This document shows positions 1 through 6,474 of a DNA stretch of 12,190 bases, piece by piece. Below the pieces are notes generated by a model that searched no databases, was not told where the DNA came from, and saw nothing but the letters and a program-made list of their open reading frames with translations. Position 1 is the stretch's first letter, and each line of letters opens with the position of its first letter. Source of the DNA: Candidatus Bathyarchaeota archaeon (GTDB taxonomy: Archaea; Thermoproteota; Bathyarchaeia; EX4484-135); contig DQYM01000252.1 in NCBI GenBank assembly GCA_011040545.1, positions 1 to 12,190 on the forward strand. Direction: 5' to 3'. The translations under genes and the position numbers were made by a program.

Positions 1-350
1 ACTGGCGGTATGAGTGGTCCAACGCTTACGTATGGGTACCCAAAGCGCCCAACGAAGACGGCAGGTGGGCTATTACCCTCTAGCTCCGTGCTATCTAAAT
101 CTGGCATGTAGGAGCTGAATAGCTTCATGGCCTTAAGGAATGGGCAATCTGGGCGCCCGCAGAGGCCCTTCCCCTTACACCTAAGGCAGAGGGACCTCGC
201 ATAGGCTATGCTGGTCGTGCTTAAGAGGCGTCTCCTGGCCTCAGGGCTTAGCTCAAGGGCTAGCTGGGGGTCCTCTATGATGCCCTCAAGCCACCTTACG
301 TTTACCCTGACCCTCCTCCCCCTAGTCCTATCCGAGGGCCTACGGACCAT
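1..350 (-). CDS. nreA: NreA-type archaeal DNA repair protein, N-terminal part (runs off left edge)
   Basis: Reading minus from the ATG at 348-350 gives 116 open codons to the window edge, so the C-terminal part is missing. The protein has an arginine-rich start, then a four-cysteine cluster (C55, C58, C64, C69; CLRCKGKGLCG then CP) and the strongly typical stretch SPPAVFVGRFGYP followed by VGPLIPP. These match the N-terminal DUF650 region of archaeal Nre proteins as I remember the family. NreA is linked to DNA damage repair in Haloferax and usually ends in a PCNA-binding peptide, which cannot be seen here. The cysteines probably bind zinc. An in-frame stop at 357-359 and no other start codon before the cysteines fix the ATG. 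It lies 87 bases downstream of the secreted-protein gene on the same strand, with its own TATA-like element. The family call is firm; the exact paralog (NreA versus NreB) is less so. Confidence 0.85.
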   Translation of the reverse strand, partial: MVRRPSDRTRGRRVRVNVRWLEGIIEDPQLALELSPEARRRLLSTTSIAYARSLCLRCKGKGLCGRPDCPFLKAMKLFSSYMPDLDSTELEGNSPPAVFVGRFGYPYVSVGPLIPP

Positions 351-378
351 GAGCCCTCATGCTGATGGCCGTATGGGC

Positions 379-389
379 CTAAATAAGGG
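379..389 (-). promoter_or_regulatory. TATA-like promoter of the nreA-type gene
   Basis: On the minus strand this reads CCCTTATTTAG. Its centre is about 33 bases before the ATG at 350, which would put transcription start near 357 and leave a very short leader. It is inferred from spacing and composition only. Confidence 0.45.
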
Positions 390-400
390 ATTTGGAGGAG

Positions 401-410
401 CAAAAAATAA
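401..410 (-). terminator. T-rich archaeal terminator after the secreted-protein gene
   Basis: On the minus strand, TTATTTTTTG follows the stop codon (438-440) by about 28 bases, and is preceded by a pyrimidine-rich stretch. Archaeal RNA polymerase often terminates at such T runs without a hairpin. It fits the separate TATA box for the next gene. Confidence 0.5.
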
Positions 411-437
411 GAGAGGGGAGAGGGGGCTCAAGCACGC

Positions 438-1352
438 TTAGCCCCTACGGGCTGGGTAGGCTACTACATCTGCCTTGGGCACTATTATGCCCAGCTTAAG
501 CAGCCAACCGCTCACTTGGTAGAGGCAGAACGCCCTCACGACCTCTGGCTCGCTATCGCCATTCTTCACGATGGCCCTGTTCACGAAGGCAAAGGTCCCT
601 CTTATCAGCCCGCTCTCACGCTCAAGCCTTGGCCTCGTTGAGCCACAGAACGGTGAGACGGCAACTACATTTGCCCTAACGTGTCCCTTGCCGACCCAGG
701 AGAAGGCCTTGAGGTATATGGCGAAGCCAACTACTAAGTGCGTTCCCTCAAGCTCGCTTGGCCAGCCCTCCACCTTGAAGGCAGCAGCTAGGATCACGCC
801 ACCGTGTACATCATATGCTATGAGCGATGTAGAGTTATCGCCCCTCCTAACACGGGCTAGCACGGTTTCCTCAAGCCCTGGGTGGTAGAAGGCCATGAGG
901 ACTACAGTGATGTTCATATCGTAATACCCACTCTCACCATAGCCCTCTGAGAACTCCACGTAGAGTGGGCCACTGTTCCTGAAGCCCATAGCAAGGCCAA
1001 TTGGCCTGCCATCCTGCTCTATTACGTGGAAATCTGAGTTAGCCCAGGTCGTGTTCCCAGCCCTAGCGTAGGCCACTACTGTTTCGTTCTGGGCCTCGGC
1101 TATGCCAACGAAGGCAAAGGCATAGGCTAGTATGGTCGTGTGTGCTCGGCCATAGGCTATTAGGCCATAGGCAACTAAGGCTAGATCTCCCTTGTGGGCC
1201 CCCACTAGGACGGCATTATCAAACTTCACGTTCTCCACTAGGAGCTCATCGCTAGCTGGCGCTGGGCTGGTGGCAAGGGCTACGTAGCTAGTTGAGCCAA
1301 CGGCCAGCAGGGACAGCGCTATTATGATGGCCAGGGCCTTCTTCTCCAACAT
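438..1352 (-). CDS. Hypothetical secreted or membrane-anchored protein, 304 aa
   Basis: I do not recognise the family. Residues 1-5 (MLEKK) are basic and residues 6-28 form a hydrophobic segment (ALAIIIALSLLAVGSTSYVALAT), which looks like a Sec signal peptide or an uncleaved N-terminal anchor; the rest would lie outside the membrane. The body alternates short hydrophobic and polar stretches, suggesting a beta-rich domain. There are four N-glycosylation sequons (N89, N100, N147, N173) and only two cysteines (C236, C276), which could form a disulfide. No catalytic motif or second clear membrane helix is evident, though the tail near 283-291 (LLKLGII) is hydrophobic. The start is supported by a purine-rich GGTGAGGT just before the ATG and a TATA box further up. 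It is divergent from the membrane-protein gene at 1463. Confidence 0.75.
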   Translation of the reverse strand: MLEKKALAIIIALSLLAVGSTSYVALATSPAPASDELLVENVKFDNAVLVGAHKGDLALVAYGLIAYGRAHTTILAYAFAFVGIAEAQNETVVAYARAGNTTWANSDFHVIEQDGRPIGLAMGFRNSGPLYVEFSEGYGESGYYDMNITVVLMAFYHPGLEETVLARVRRGDNSTSLIAYDVHGGVILAAAFKVEGWPSELEGTHLVVGFAIYLKAFSWVGKGHVRANVVAVSPFCGSTRPRLERESGLIRGTFAFVNRAIVKNGDSEPEVVRAFCLYQVSGWLLKLGIIVPKADVVAYPARRG

Positions 1353-1395
1353 CCGACCTCACCTGTTAGCAGGTTAGCTAATGCTGGATTTAAAC
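1353..1395 (-). promoter_or_regulatory. Promoter and Shine-Dalgarno region of the secreted-protein gene
   Basis: On the minus strand, GTTTAAATC (1387-1395) is a TATA-box candidate centred about 39 bases before the ATG. AGGTGAGGT lies 3 bases before the ATG at 1350-1352 and gives a plausible ribosome binding site. The leader would be about a dozen bases. Confidence 0.5.
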
Positions 1396-1433
1396 ATATG
1401 GAACGAGCTGTCTGGACGAAGGGTCCATAAGCC

Positions 1434-1443
1434 TTTTATATAT
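1434..1443 (+). promoter_or_regulatory. TATA box of the membrane protein / winged-helix pair
   Basis: TTTTATATAT is a strong archaeal TATA box. Its centre (about 1439) lies 25 bases before the ATG at 1463, so the mRNA is probably leaderless from that ATG rather than starting at the TTG at 1460 or the ATG at 1481. Confidence 0.65.
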
Positions 1444-1445
1444 CT

Positions 1446-1461
1446 AAGCCCATTCGGGCTT
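1446..1461 (+). promoter_or_regulatory. Perfect dyad between TATA box and start (candidate operator)
   Basis: AAGCCC-ATTC-GGGCTT is a perfect 6-base inverted repeat with a 4-base spacer. It fills the interval between the TATA box (1434-1443) and the predicted transcription and translation start at 1463. A repressor bound there would block polymerase. The operon's second gene encodes a winged-helix protein, so autoregulation is a natural guess, but this is inference. Confidence 0.45.
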
Positions 1462-1462
1462 G

Positions 1463-2149
1463 ATGATAGGCTGGTTCATAATGCTTAGCTCTACCCTAGA
1501 GGTCGTTGAAGGCCTAGTGGCCATGCTAACCTGCTACCTTGCATTAAGGTTCTACTCGCTTGCTAGGGAGAGACTATTCCTTGCCCTCTTCACATCCTTC
1601 CTAATACTGGGCTTAGGCCTACTGATCCACGGCCTAGCAGCTGGGGTAGTGCTGCTGATGGCGCCAAGGCTAAGGCCATCTACCTTCGTGCTTACCTTGA
1701 GGTCGCTGGCCCTTACGCTGTCTATTTGCGAGGCCTTCGCCTATGGCCTACTAGCTTACTCCTACACGAGGTATGGTGCCCCTAGGCACGGGGGCCAGAC
1801 AGGCCAGGGCGTGCTGCCTAGCCTCATGCTGATGCCTGCTCTAGCAGCAAGCCCAACGAATTCCATGGGCCAGGAAGTGGTCGTGGGCCTTGTCCGCTTC
1901 CACCCGCTCCTTGAGGGCCTAATCCTAGCCATACTGGCCTACCTCGCTTTTAAGACGATTTCAAACTTCTTAAGCGAGAAGGATGTTAATCCCTTCCTAG
2001 TTAGCTTCTCATTCCTGTTCTTAGCAGCTGCAAGGGTTTGCTTTGTCCTAGCTTTCTCCCTCACCATACTCTACATAACTGCCCACGTCCTCCAGCTCCT
2101 CGCCTTCCTGAGCCTCTTAATCGTGCTACTAAGGGTGGTGAGGGCTTGA
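1463..2149 (+). CDS. Polytopic membrane protein with internal duplication (3+3 helices), 228 aa
   Basis: This is an integral membrane protein of about six helices: residues 14-33, 37-65, 73-100, 149-167, 177-201 and 202-224, with a polar, glycine-rich linker around 102-120. Residues 12-64 and 149-201 look like copies of each other: both begin with a VEGL/LEGL helix carrying YLAL or YLAF, followed by a second helix rich in FL..FSFL-like residues and then a third. It resembles the three-helix membrane proteins (DUF7521-like) found beside HTH genes in haloarchaea, but that comparison is from memory. I chose the ATG at 1463 from the TATA spacing; TTG 1460 and ATG 1481 are in-frame alternatives. 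Its TGA stop overlaps the start of the winged-helix gene, so the two are probably translationally coupled, and the membrane protein may sense a signal for the regulator. Function unknown. Confidence 0.75.
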   Translation: MIGWFIMLSSTLEVVEGLVAMLTCYLALRFYSLARERLFLALFTSFLILGLGLLIHGLAAGVVLLMAPRLRPSTFVLTLRSLALTLSICEAFAYGLLAYSYTRYGAPRHGGQTGQGVLPSLMLMPALAASPTNSMGQEVVVGLVRFHPLLEGLILAILAYLAFKTISNFLSEKDVNPFLVSFSFLFLAAARVCFVLAFSLTILYITAHVLQLLAFLSLLIVLLRVVRA

Positions 2150-2436
2150 GGGGCAGGACAGCACGCTACCGCTCTAAGCTAAGGATAATCGCAGATATCC
2201 TAACCGTGATAAATGAGGAAGGAGGGGCAGCTGGGCCAACACGCATCCTCTATGGTGCTAACCTATCCCACGAGAGGATGATGCGCTACTTAGCTGAGAT
2301 GGAGGAGAAGGGGCTTGTGAGGCGTGTTGAAGTGGGGAACCGCACCCTCTACGAGATAACAGATAGGGGAAGGAAGCTCTTAAGGGAGGTTAGGAAGATG
2401 GAGGAGTTCTTAAGGGCCTTTGGCCTTGGGATATAG
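2146..2436 (+). CDS. Winged helix-turn-helix transcriptional regulator (HTH_45 / Sso10a type), 96 aa
   Basis: Residues 9-92 follow the HTH_45 pattern: RSKLRIIADIL (helix 1), a glycine-rich turn, then TRILYGANLSHERMMRYL (helix 2 and recognition helix), EEKGLVRRV, the wing strand TLYEITDRGRKLL, and a C-terminal helix that in Sso10a relatives forms an antiparallel coiled-coil dimer. The likely role is DNA-binding transcription control as a dimer. The frame is open further upstream, but the start is best placed at TTG 2146, where T of the preceding gene's last codon context gives TTGA overlapping its TGA stop (2147-2149) and GGTGAGGG lies just before. That makes 96 residues, the usual size. Translational coupling to the membrane protein and the dyad in the shared promoter suggest an autoregulated pair. 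It ends 19 bases before the convergent permease gene. Confidence 0.85.
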   Translation: MRGRTARYRSKLRIIADILTVINEEGGAAGPTRILYGANLSHERMMRYLAEMEEKGLVRRVEVGNRTLYEITDRGRKLLREVRKMEEFLRAFGLGI

Positions 2437-2455
2437 CCCCTCCTGCCCTATCACA

Positions 2456-3697
2456 TTAGCTCCTACGCCTTAGCCTGGCTAGGAGGCCGATGCGCTTCTT
2501 CCTGTGCCTTACCTTCCTCGTCTCAACTATCTCCTCCCTCTCAAACAGCTTTGCACCTACTAGTAGAGCCCCTATGGCCCAGGCGAGCATGTAGAGGGCG
2601 CTTGCTGCTATGACGGGCCAGGGCTTCCCGTATATGAGGGAGTTATTTATCATCAGGACCCCGTGGCTAAATGGTATGGCCAGTATGATGGCCTGGAGGG
2701 CGAGCGGGAGGTCCTCAAACCTCATCATGGCCGTCCCAGCTATCAGCATCATGGGGAGCGTGAATAGGGCGCTGTAGTAGGACTCAGCATCCCTAGTCGT
2801 CCTTGCGAAGCAGGATATCACTATGCCCAGGGAGGCAGAGAGGAGGACGGTGAGGAGGGCAGAGGCAATTACCACGGCTGCTTGCTCAGGGGTGAGGACC
2901 ATGCTCTCTGCCCCAGCTAGGGCACCTGCCGTTGCCCAGGCCATGAGCCAGTTGTAGACCCCCATGCCAGCTATGCTTGAGCCCATGTAGATGGCTGCAG
3001 CAAATCCAGCTGCTAGTAGCTTCCCAAGCAGTATTGATGTACGCTTCACTGGCGTGGCCAGCAGGACCTCAAGCGTCTTCTTCTCCCTCTCGCCCGCAAA
3101 GCTAGTCGTGATTACTGGCATAGGTCCCCACATGGCTGAGAAGATCAGCATGAAGGATAGCATTAGGAACGTAAATGGCACAGCCCTTATAGCCCTCATA
3201 TCCGCCCTTATCTCGTACCTACGCTGCTCTAGGATGCTTAGGCCAGCCTCTATGGCCGAGGCCACGGTAGAGGCCCTTGGGCTAGTTGGGTCAATCCACA
3301 TCTTAATCGTGCCGAAGCCATAGGATGTTAGGTTCTCCGTGAAGTCCTCTGGTATGAGCACGTAGAGGACCGTTTCGCCCTCCTCAACAAGCTTCATGCC
3401 CTCCTCATATGAGACCTCATGGACATTTACGCTTAGGTTGGCAGCTATGCTCATTATTATGTCCCTAGCTAGGAAGCCAAATGTCCCATTACCATCCTCT
3501 GGGTCCAGGAGCGTTAGGTGCATGTCCATAGGTGCTGCTAGTGGCCCCTCTGGCGTCATGGAGCCGAACAGGAAGGCGTGCATTAGGCCAACGCCAACCC
3601 AGACTAGGAATGGGACTATAACGAGCGTTAGGAAGGTCCTACGGGACCTAAGCTGCTCCTTTATCTCCTTCCTAGCTATAATGGCCCAGGGCCTCAT
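2456..3697 (-). CDS. ABC-2 type transporter permease, 413 aa
   Basis: This is the membrane subunit of an ABC exporter of the NatB/drug-efflux kind. Layout: a short amphipathic N-terminus with RKEIKEQLRSRR, helix at about 22-44, a large extracytoplasmic loop at 45-170, then helices at about 172-198, 223-255, 272-297, 305-325, 332-352 and 360-382, and a basic cytoplasmic tail (391-413). The conserved FAGEREKKTLEVLLATPVKR segment (200-219), which contacts the ATPase in this family, is intact. The ATG overlaps the ATPase stop codon as ATGA (3694-3697), so the two are one transcriptional unit and probably translationally coupled. Substrate cannot be told from sequence: sodium, drugs, lipids or peptides are all possible. 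Confidence 0.9.
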   Translation of the reverse strand: MRPWAIIARKEIKEQLRSRRTFLTLVIVPFLVWVGVGLMHAFLFGSMTPEGPLAAPMDMHLTLLDPEDGNGTFGFLARDIIMSIAANLSVNVHEVSYEEGMKLVEEGETVLYVLIPEDFTENLTSYGFGTIKMWIDPTSPRASTVASAIEAGLSILEQRRYEIRADMRAIRAVPFTFLMLSFMLIFSAMWGPMPVITTSFAGEREKKTLEVLLATPVKRTSILLGKLLAAGFAAAIYMGSSIAGMGVYNWLMAWATAGALAGAESMVLTPEQAAVVIASALLTVLLSASLGIVISCFARTTRDAESYYSALFTLPMMLIAGTAMMRFEDLPLALQAIILAIPFSHGVLMINNSLIYGKPWPVIAASALYMLAWAIGALLVGAKLFEREEIVETRKVRHRKKRIGLLARLRRRS

Positions 3698-4431
3698 TCT
3701 CCCTCGCCCTCCACCAGCCTTATGAAGAGCTCCTCAAGGCCCCTCTCCTCAAACTTCTCCTCAAGCTCCCTTATCGTGCCGAGGGCTATCAATCGCCCCC
3801 TATCAATTATGGCCACCCTATCGCACGTCCTCTCAGCATCCTCTAGGTCGTTCGTGGTCAGGAGGACCGTCCTCCCGCCCTCAGCTAGGCGCCTTATCAA
3901 CCTCCTAATCCTCCTAACGGCAAATACATCTAGGCCCATCGTTGGCTCATCTAGTATGACGAGCTCTGGGTCATGGACTATGGCCCTAGCCACCATCAAT
4001 CGCCTCTTCATGCCACCGCTGTACTCGCCAGCCCTATCATCAGCCCTCTCGGAGAGGCCAACTAGCTTAAGGACCTCATCTACCCTCCTCTGGAGCTCCT
4101 CGCCCTCAAGGCCGTAGAGGCGCCCAAAGTACTCAAGGTTCTCACGGCCAGTTAGCATCTCGTATATATCGCTCTCCTGGGGCAGCAAGCCTATGTGCCT
4201 CCTAGCCCTTAGGGCGTCCTTTGGCATTTCATAGCCGAAGACGAACACCTTGCCAGATGTGGGCTTTAGCAGGCCACATATCATTCGGACGGTAGTAGTC
4301 TTCCCAGCCCCATTTGGCCCAAGGAGGCCGAATACCTCACCTCTTACGATCTCAAGAGATAGCCTATCCACGGCTACCACTGGCCCAAAGCGCTTAGTTA
4401 CCTCCTCAAGCCTAACCACGGCCTCGTCCAT
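3694..4431 (-). CDS. ABC transporter ATP-binding protein (exporter type), 245 aa
   Basis: This is the nucleotide-binding subunit partnering the downstream permease. It shows Walker A GPNGAGKT (38-45), Q-loop Gln85 in LLPQESD, signature YSGGM (137-141), Walker B VILDEP (158-163, catalytic Glu162) and D-loop GLD (166-168). Length is normal for the CcmA/NatA/DrrA group. One oddity: the switch (H-loop) position reads LTTNDLEDAE, so Asn194 replaces the usual histidine. DrrA-like relatives often carry Gln there, so loss of activity is not implied. The start ATG 4429-4431 is preceded by GGGGAGGGG at a suitable distance and a TATA-like TTTATGTA. The gene is divergent from the small plus-strand gene at 4571. 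Confidence 0.93.
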   Translation of the reverse strand: MDEAVVRLEEVTKRFGPVVAVDRLSLEIVRGEVFGLLGPNGAGKTTTVRMICGLLKPTSGKVFVFGYEMPKDALRARRHIGLLPQESDIYEMLTGRENLEYFGRLYGLEGEELQRRVDEVLKLVGLSERADDRAGEYSGGMKRRLMVARAIVHDPELVILDEPTMGLDVFAVRRIRRLIRRLAEGGRTVLLTTNDLEDAERTCDRVAIIDRGRLIALGTIRELEEKFEERGLEELFIRLVEGEGE

Positions 4432-4440
4432 CCTCGCCTG

Positions 4441-4475
4441 CCCCTCCCCGCTCCCACTCTAGTTGGATACATAAA
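4441..4475 (-). promoter_or_regulatory. Promoter and Shine-Dalgarno of the ABC exporter operon
   Basis: On the minus strand TTTATGTA (4468-4475) is a TATA candidate about 40 bases before the ATG. CGGGGAGGGG (4441-4450) gives a purine-rich ribosome binding site 9 bases before it. Confidence 0.45.
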
Positions 4476-4531
4476 GGCTGCCATGCTGCCCTTAGCTCAG
4501 CAATTGGCCTCTGCTGGGTGTTCTAGCAAGG

Positions 4532-4563
4532 CTTATATTAATAACTCATATCTTGGTTGGAGG
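4532..4563 (+). promoter_or_regulatory. TATA box and ribosome binding site of the 74-residue orphan gene
   Basis: CTTATATTA (4532-4540) is a clear TATA box and GGAGG (4559-4563) lies 7 bases before ATG 4571. Together they favour ATG 4571 over the upstream in-frame TTG at 4553, which is too close to the TATA box. Confidence 0.55.
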
Positions 4564-4570
4564 CAAGGTT

Positions 4571-4795
4571 ATGAATGGGGGCAGAGAGTTCTTCGTAATG
4601 AAGCATGCACTAGATGATGAGGGAAGGAGCCACCTCCTAGCCATATTAGATGAGGTCCAGGGCTTCATCATGCTGAAGACCACCATGGAGGGCAGGGAGA
4701 CAGGGCACCTAACCCTGCCCTTCAGGGCAGGCATCCTCAGGTTCCTAAGGGACCTACTGGTGATCCTTGAGGAGAGGATGCCCCTAGAGCGCTAA
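4571..4795 (+). CDS. Small hypothetical protein, 74 aa
   Basis: I do not recognise the family. It has no signal peptide or clear membrane helix, and a mixed alpha/beta look: REFFVMKHAL, then a helix SHLLAILDEVQ, a strand GFIMLKTTME, a turn GRETGHLTLPF and a leucine-rich C-terminal helix (GILRFLRDLLVILEERM). It is supported as a gene by its own TATA box, a GGAGG ribosome binding site, codon use like the neighbours, and its placement in an otherwise empty 360-base interval between divergent or separate transcripts. A separate TATA box precedes hutH, so it is probably monocistronic. The size and the charged ends would suit a small regulatory or adaptor protein, but nothing specific can be claimed. 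Confidence 0.6.
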   Translation: MNGGREFFVMKHALDDEGRSHLLAILDEVQGFIMLKTTMEGRETGHLTLPFRAGILRFLRDLLVILEERMPLER

Positions 4796-4840
4796 GGCTG
4801 CCTCCACACTATCTACGTGCTTATCACATGGGGGCAAGGC

Positions 4841-4850
4841 TAATTTAAAA
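4841..4850 (+). promoter_or_regulatory. TATA box of hutH
   Basis: TAATTTAAAA is centred about 23 bases before GTG 4869. That spacing implies transcription starts at or next to the GTG, giving a leaderless mRNA. Confidence 0.6.
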
Positions 4851-4868
4851 GGCAATGCTTAGCCCGAT

Positions 4869-6464
4869 GTGGGCGAGAAGGTGGGCTCTAGCGAGCTACC
4901 GCCAGTTATAGTAGATGGCCAGAACCTCTCCATAGAGGCCCTAGTAGATGTAGCTAGGCGATTTAGGCGGGTTGTGCTATCCCATAAGGCAGCTGAGCGA
5001 ATGAGGGCTAGCAGGGCCGTGCTCTTGGAGAAGGTGCTCAAGGCTGGCCTTAGGTGCTATGGTGTTACGACTGGCTTTGGCCCCCTGGGCAAGGTGCCCA
5101 TAGGCCCCGATGAGGCCCTCAAGCTCCAGGAGAACGTAATCCTAAGCCACTCGTGCGCCATAGGCGAGCCCCTGCCCACAGATGTTGTGAGGGCCACGCT
5201 ATTGCTCAGGGCTAATGCACTAGCCAGGGGTAGATCTGGCGTTAGGCCAGAGCTCGTTGAGAGGCTATTAGAGCTTCTCAACAAGCGGGTCCACCCGATC
5301 ATACCATCTAGGGGCTCGGTAGGTGCTAGTGGCGACCTCGCCCTGCTAGCGCACATGGCCTTGGTGGTCCTCGGCAGGCCTGAGGGGAGGGCTGAGCTTG
5401 ATGGCGCTATCCTAAGGGCGGATGAAGCCCTTGAGAGGGCTGGGCTTAAGCCCCTAGATCCACCCATAGATCACAAGGAGGGGCTTGCGCTCATAAACGG
5501 CACATCTGCTATGACGGCCATCACGGCCCTAGCCATCTACGATGCCGAGGGGCTGGCTAAGGTCGCTGATATCTGCCTTGCCATGACGCTTGAGGCCATA
5601 GGTGGCTTCACAGAGGCATTTGACATAGAATACCTAAGGCAGAGGCAGGCCTTCCCACTTAGTAATGGCCAGGAGGCTTGTGCTGAGAACGTGCTGAGGC
5701 TCGTGGAGGGCAGTAAGCTCGTAAATGACCCAAGCGTGAGGAGGGCTCACGACCCGTACTCGGTTAGGTGCGCACCACAGGTCCATGGGGCCGTGAGGGA
5801 GGGCCTTGCCTTCTCAAGGCGTGTTGTGGAGGCAGAGCTTAACTCAGTTGATGATAACCCCCTCTTCTTTGAGGATGAGCCCTTCTGCCGTAGCGGTGGG
5901 AACTTCCACGGCCAGCCCGTGGCCCTAGCAGCAGATGTTCTTAGCATATCCATGGCCATGCTAGGCAACATATCTGAGCGTAGGGTAGCCCTCTTGCTCA
6001 CGAGGGAGCTCAACGAGCTCCTACCAGCCTTCCTAGTCCACCCAAGCGCCAGGCCTGGCCTTAACAGTGGCCTCATGATACCCCAGTACGTAGCTGCCTC
6101 CCTAGCATCTGAGAACAAGGTCCTAGCCCACCCAGCTAGCGTGGATAGCATACCTACATCTGCTAACTTTGAGGACTTCGTTAGCATGGGGCTAACGGCT
6201 GCCCTAAAGGCCCGTGAGGTAGTGGGGAACGCCCTCTCCATACTGGCCATAGAGCTCCTATGTGCCTTCCAGGCCCTAAGCCTAAGGGGGCCAGAGAGGG
6301 CTGGGAAGGGCACTAGGGCTGCCTACGAGGTAGCAGAGGCACATGGGCTAGAGGTGGTCGCAAGGGATAGGCCCTTAAGCGATCAGATAGAATTGGCCTC
6401 AGAGCTCATAAGGTCAGGTGAGCTCCTGAGGGCCGTTGAGGAAGCAGTTGGGAGGCTTAGGTAG
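4869..6464 (+). CDS. hutH: Histidine ammonia-lyase (HAL/PAL family), 531 aa
   Basis: The family deaminates L-histidine to urocanate and ammonia using a self-formed MIO cofactor, in the cytosol as a tetramer. The MIO triad is A153-S154-G155 in GSVGASGDLALLAH. Other family positions are present: Tyr64 in YGVTTGFG, Ser93-His94 in LSHS (the SH pair that favours histidine over aromatic substrates), Asn210 in LINGTSAM, Tyr297 and Arg300 in DPYSVRCAPQVHG, Asn345 in GGNFHGQPVA and Glu435. Length is close to the usual 500-530. Two details differ from textbook HAL: NFEDFVSM where QEDHVSM is common, and NFHGQP instead of NFHAEP, the former being more PAL/TAL-like. The GTG start is leaderless. No urocanase, imidazolonepropionase or formiminoglutamase gene is in view. 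The gene converges on the EF-1A-like gene with 10 bases between stops. Family certain; histidine as substrate likely. Confidence 0.9.
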   Translation: MGEKVGSSELPPVIVDGQNLSIEALVDVARRFRRVVLSHKAAERMRASRAVLLEKVLKAGLRCYGVTTGFGPLGKVPIGPDEALKLQENVILSHSCAIGEPLPTDVVRATLLLRANALARGRSGVRPELVERLLELLNKRVHPIIPSRGSVGASGDLALLAHMALVVLGRPEGRAELDGAILRADEALERAGLKPLDPPIDHKEGLALINGTSAMTAITALAIYDAEGLAKVADICLAMTLEAIGGFTEAFDIEYLRQRQAFPLSNGQEACAENVLRLVEGSKLVNDPSVRRAHDPYSVRCAPQVHGAVREGLAFSRRVVEAELNSVDDNPLFFEDEPFCRSGGNFHGQPVALAADVLSISMAMLGNISERRVALLLTRELNELLPAFLVHPSARPGLNSGLMIPQYVAASLASENKVLAHPASVDSIPTSANFEDFVSMGLTAALKAREVVGNALSILAIELLCAFQALSLRGPERAGKGTRAAYEVAEAHGLEVVARDRPLSDQIELASELIRSGELLRAVEEAVGRLR

Positions 6465-6474
6465 CCCTAGCCCG

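Noticed and set aside
208..441. Plus-strand frame of 77 codons at the left edge
   Set aside because: It lies antisense to the NreA-type coding sequence, whose cysteine cluster and SPPAVFVGR motif are unmistakable.
2038..2145. N-terminal extension of the winged-helix protein to TTG 2038
   Set aside because: The extra 36 residues are proline-rich translation of membrane-protein coding sequence in another frame; TTG 2146 has a GGTGAGGG before it and gives the family's normal length.
5747..6313. 188-codon open frame on the minus strand inside hutH
   Set aside because: It is antisense to the conserved catalytic part of hutH, and its product is low-complexity Ser/Arg/Leu without any family pattern. 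Such frames are common here because of the AGG/CTA codon bias.
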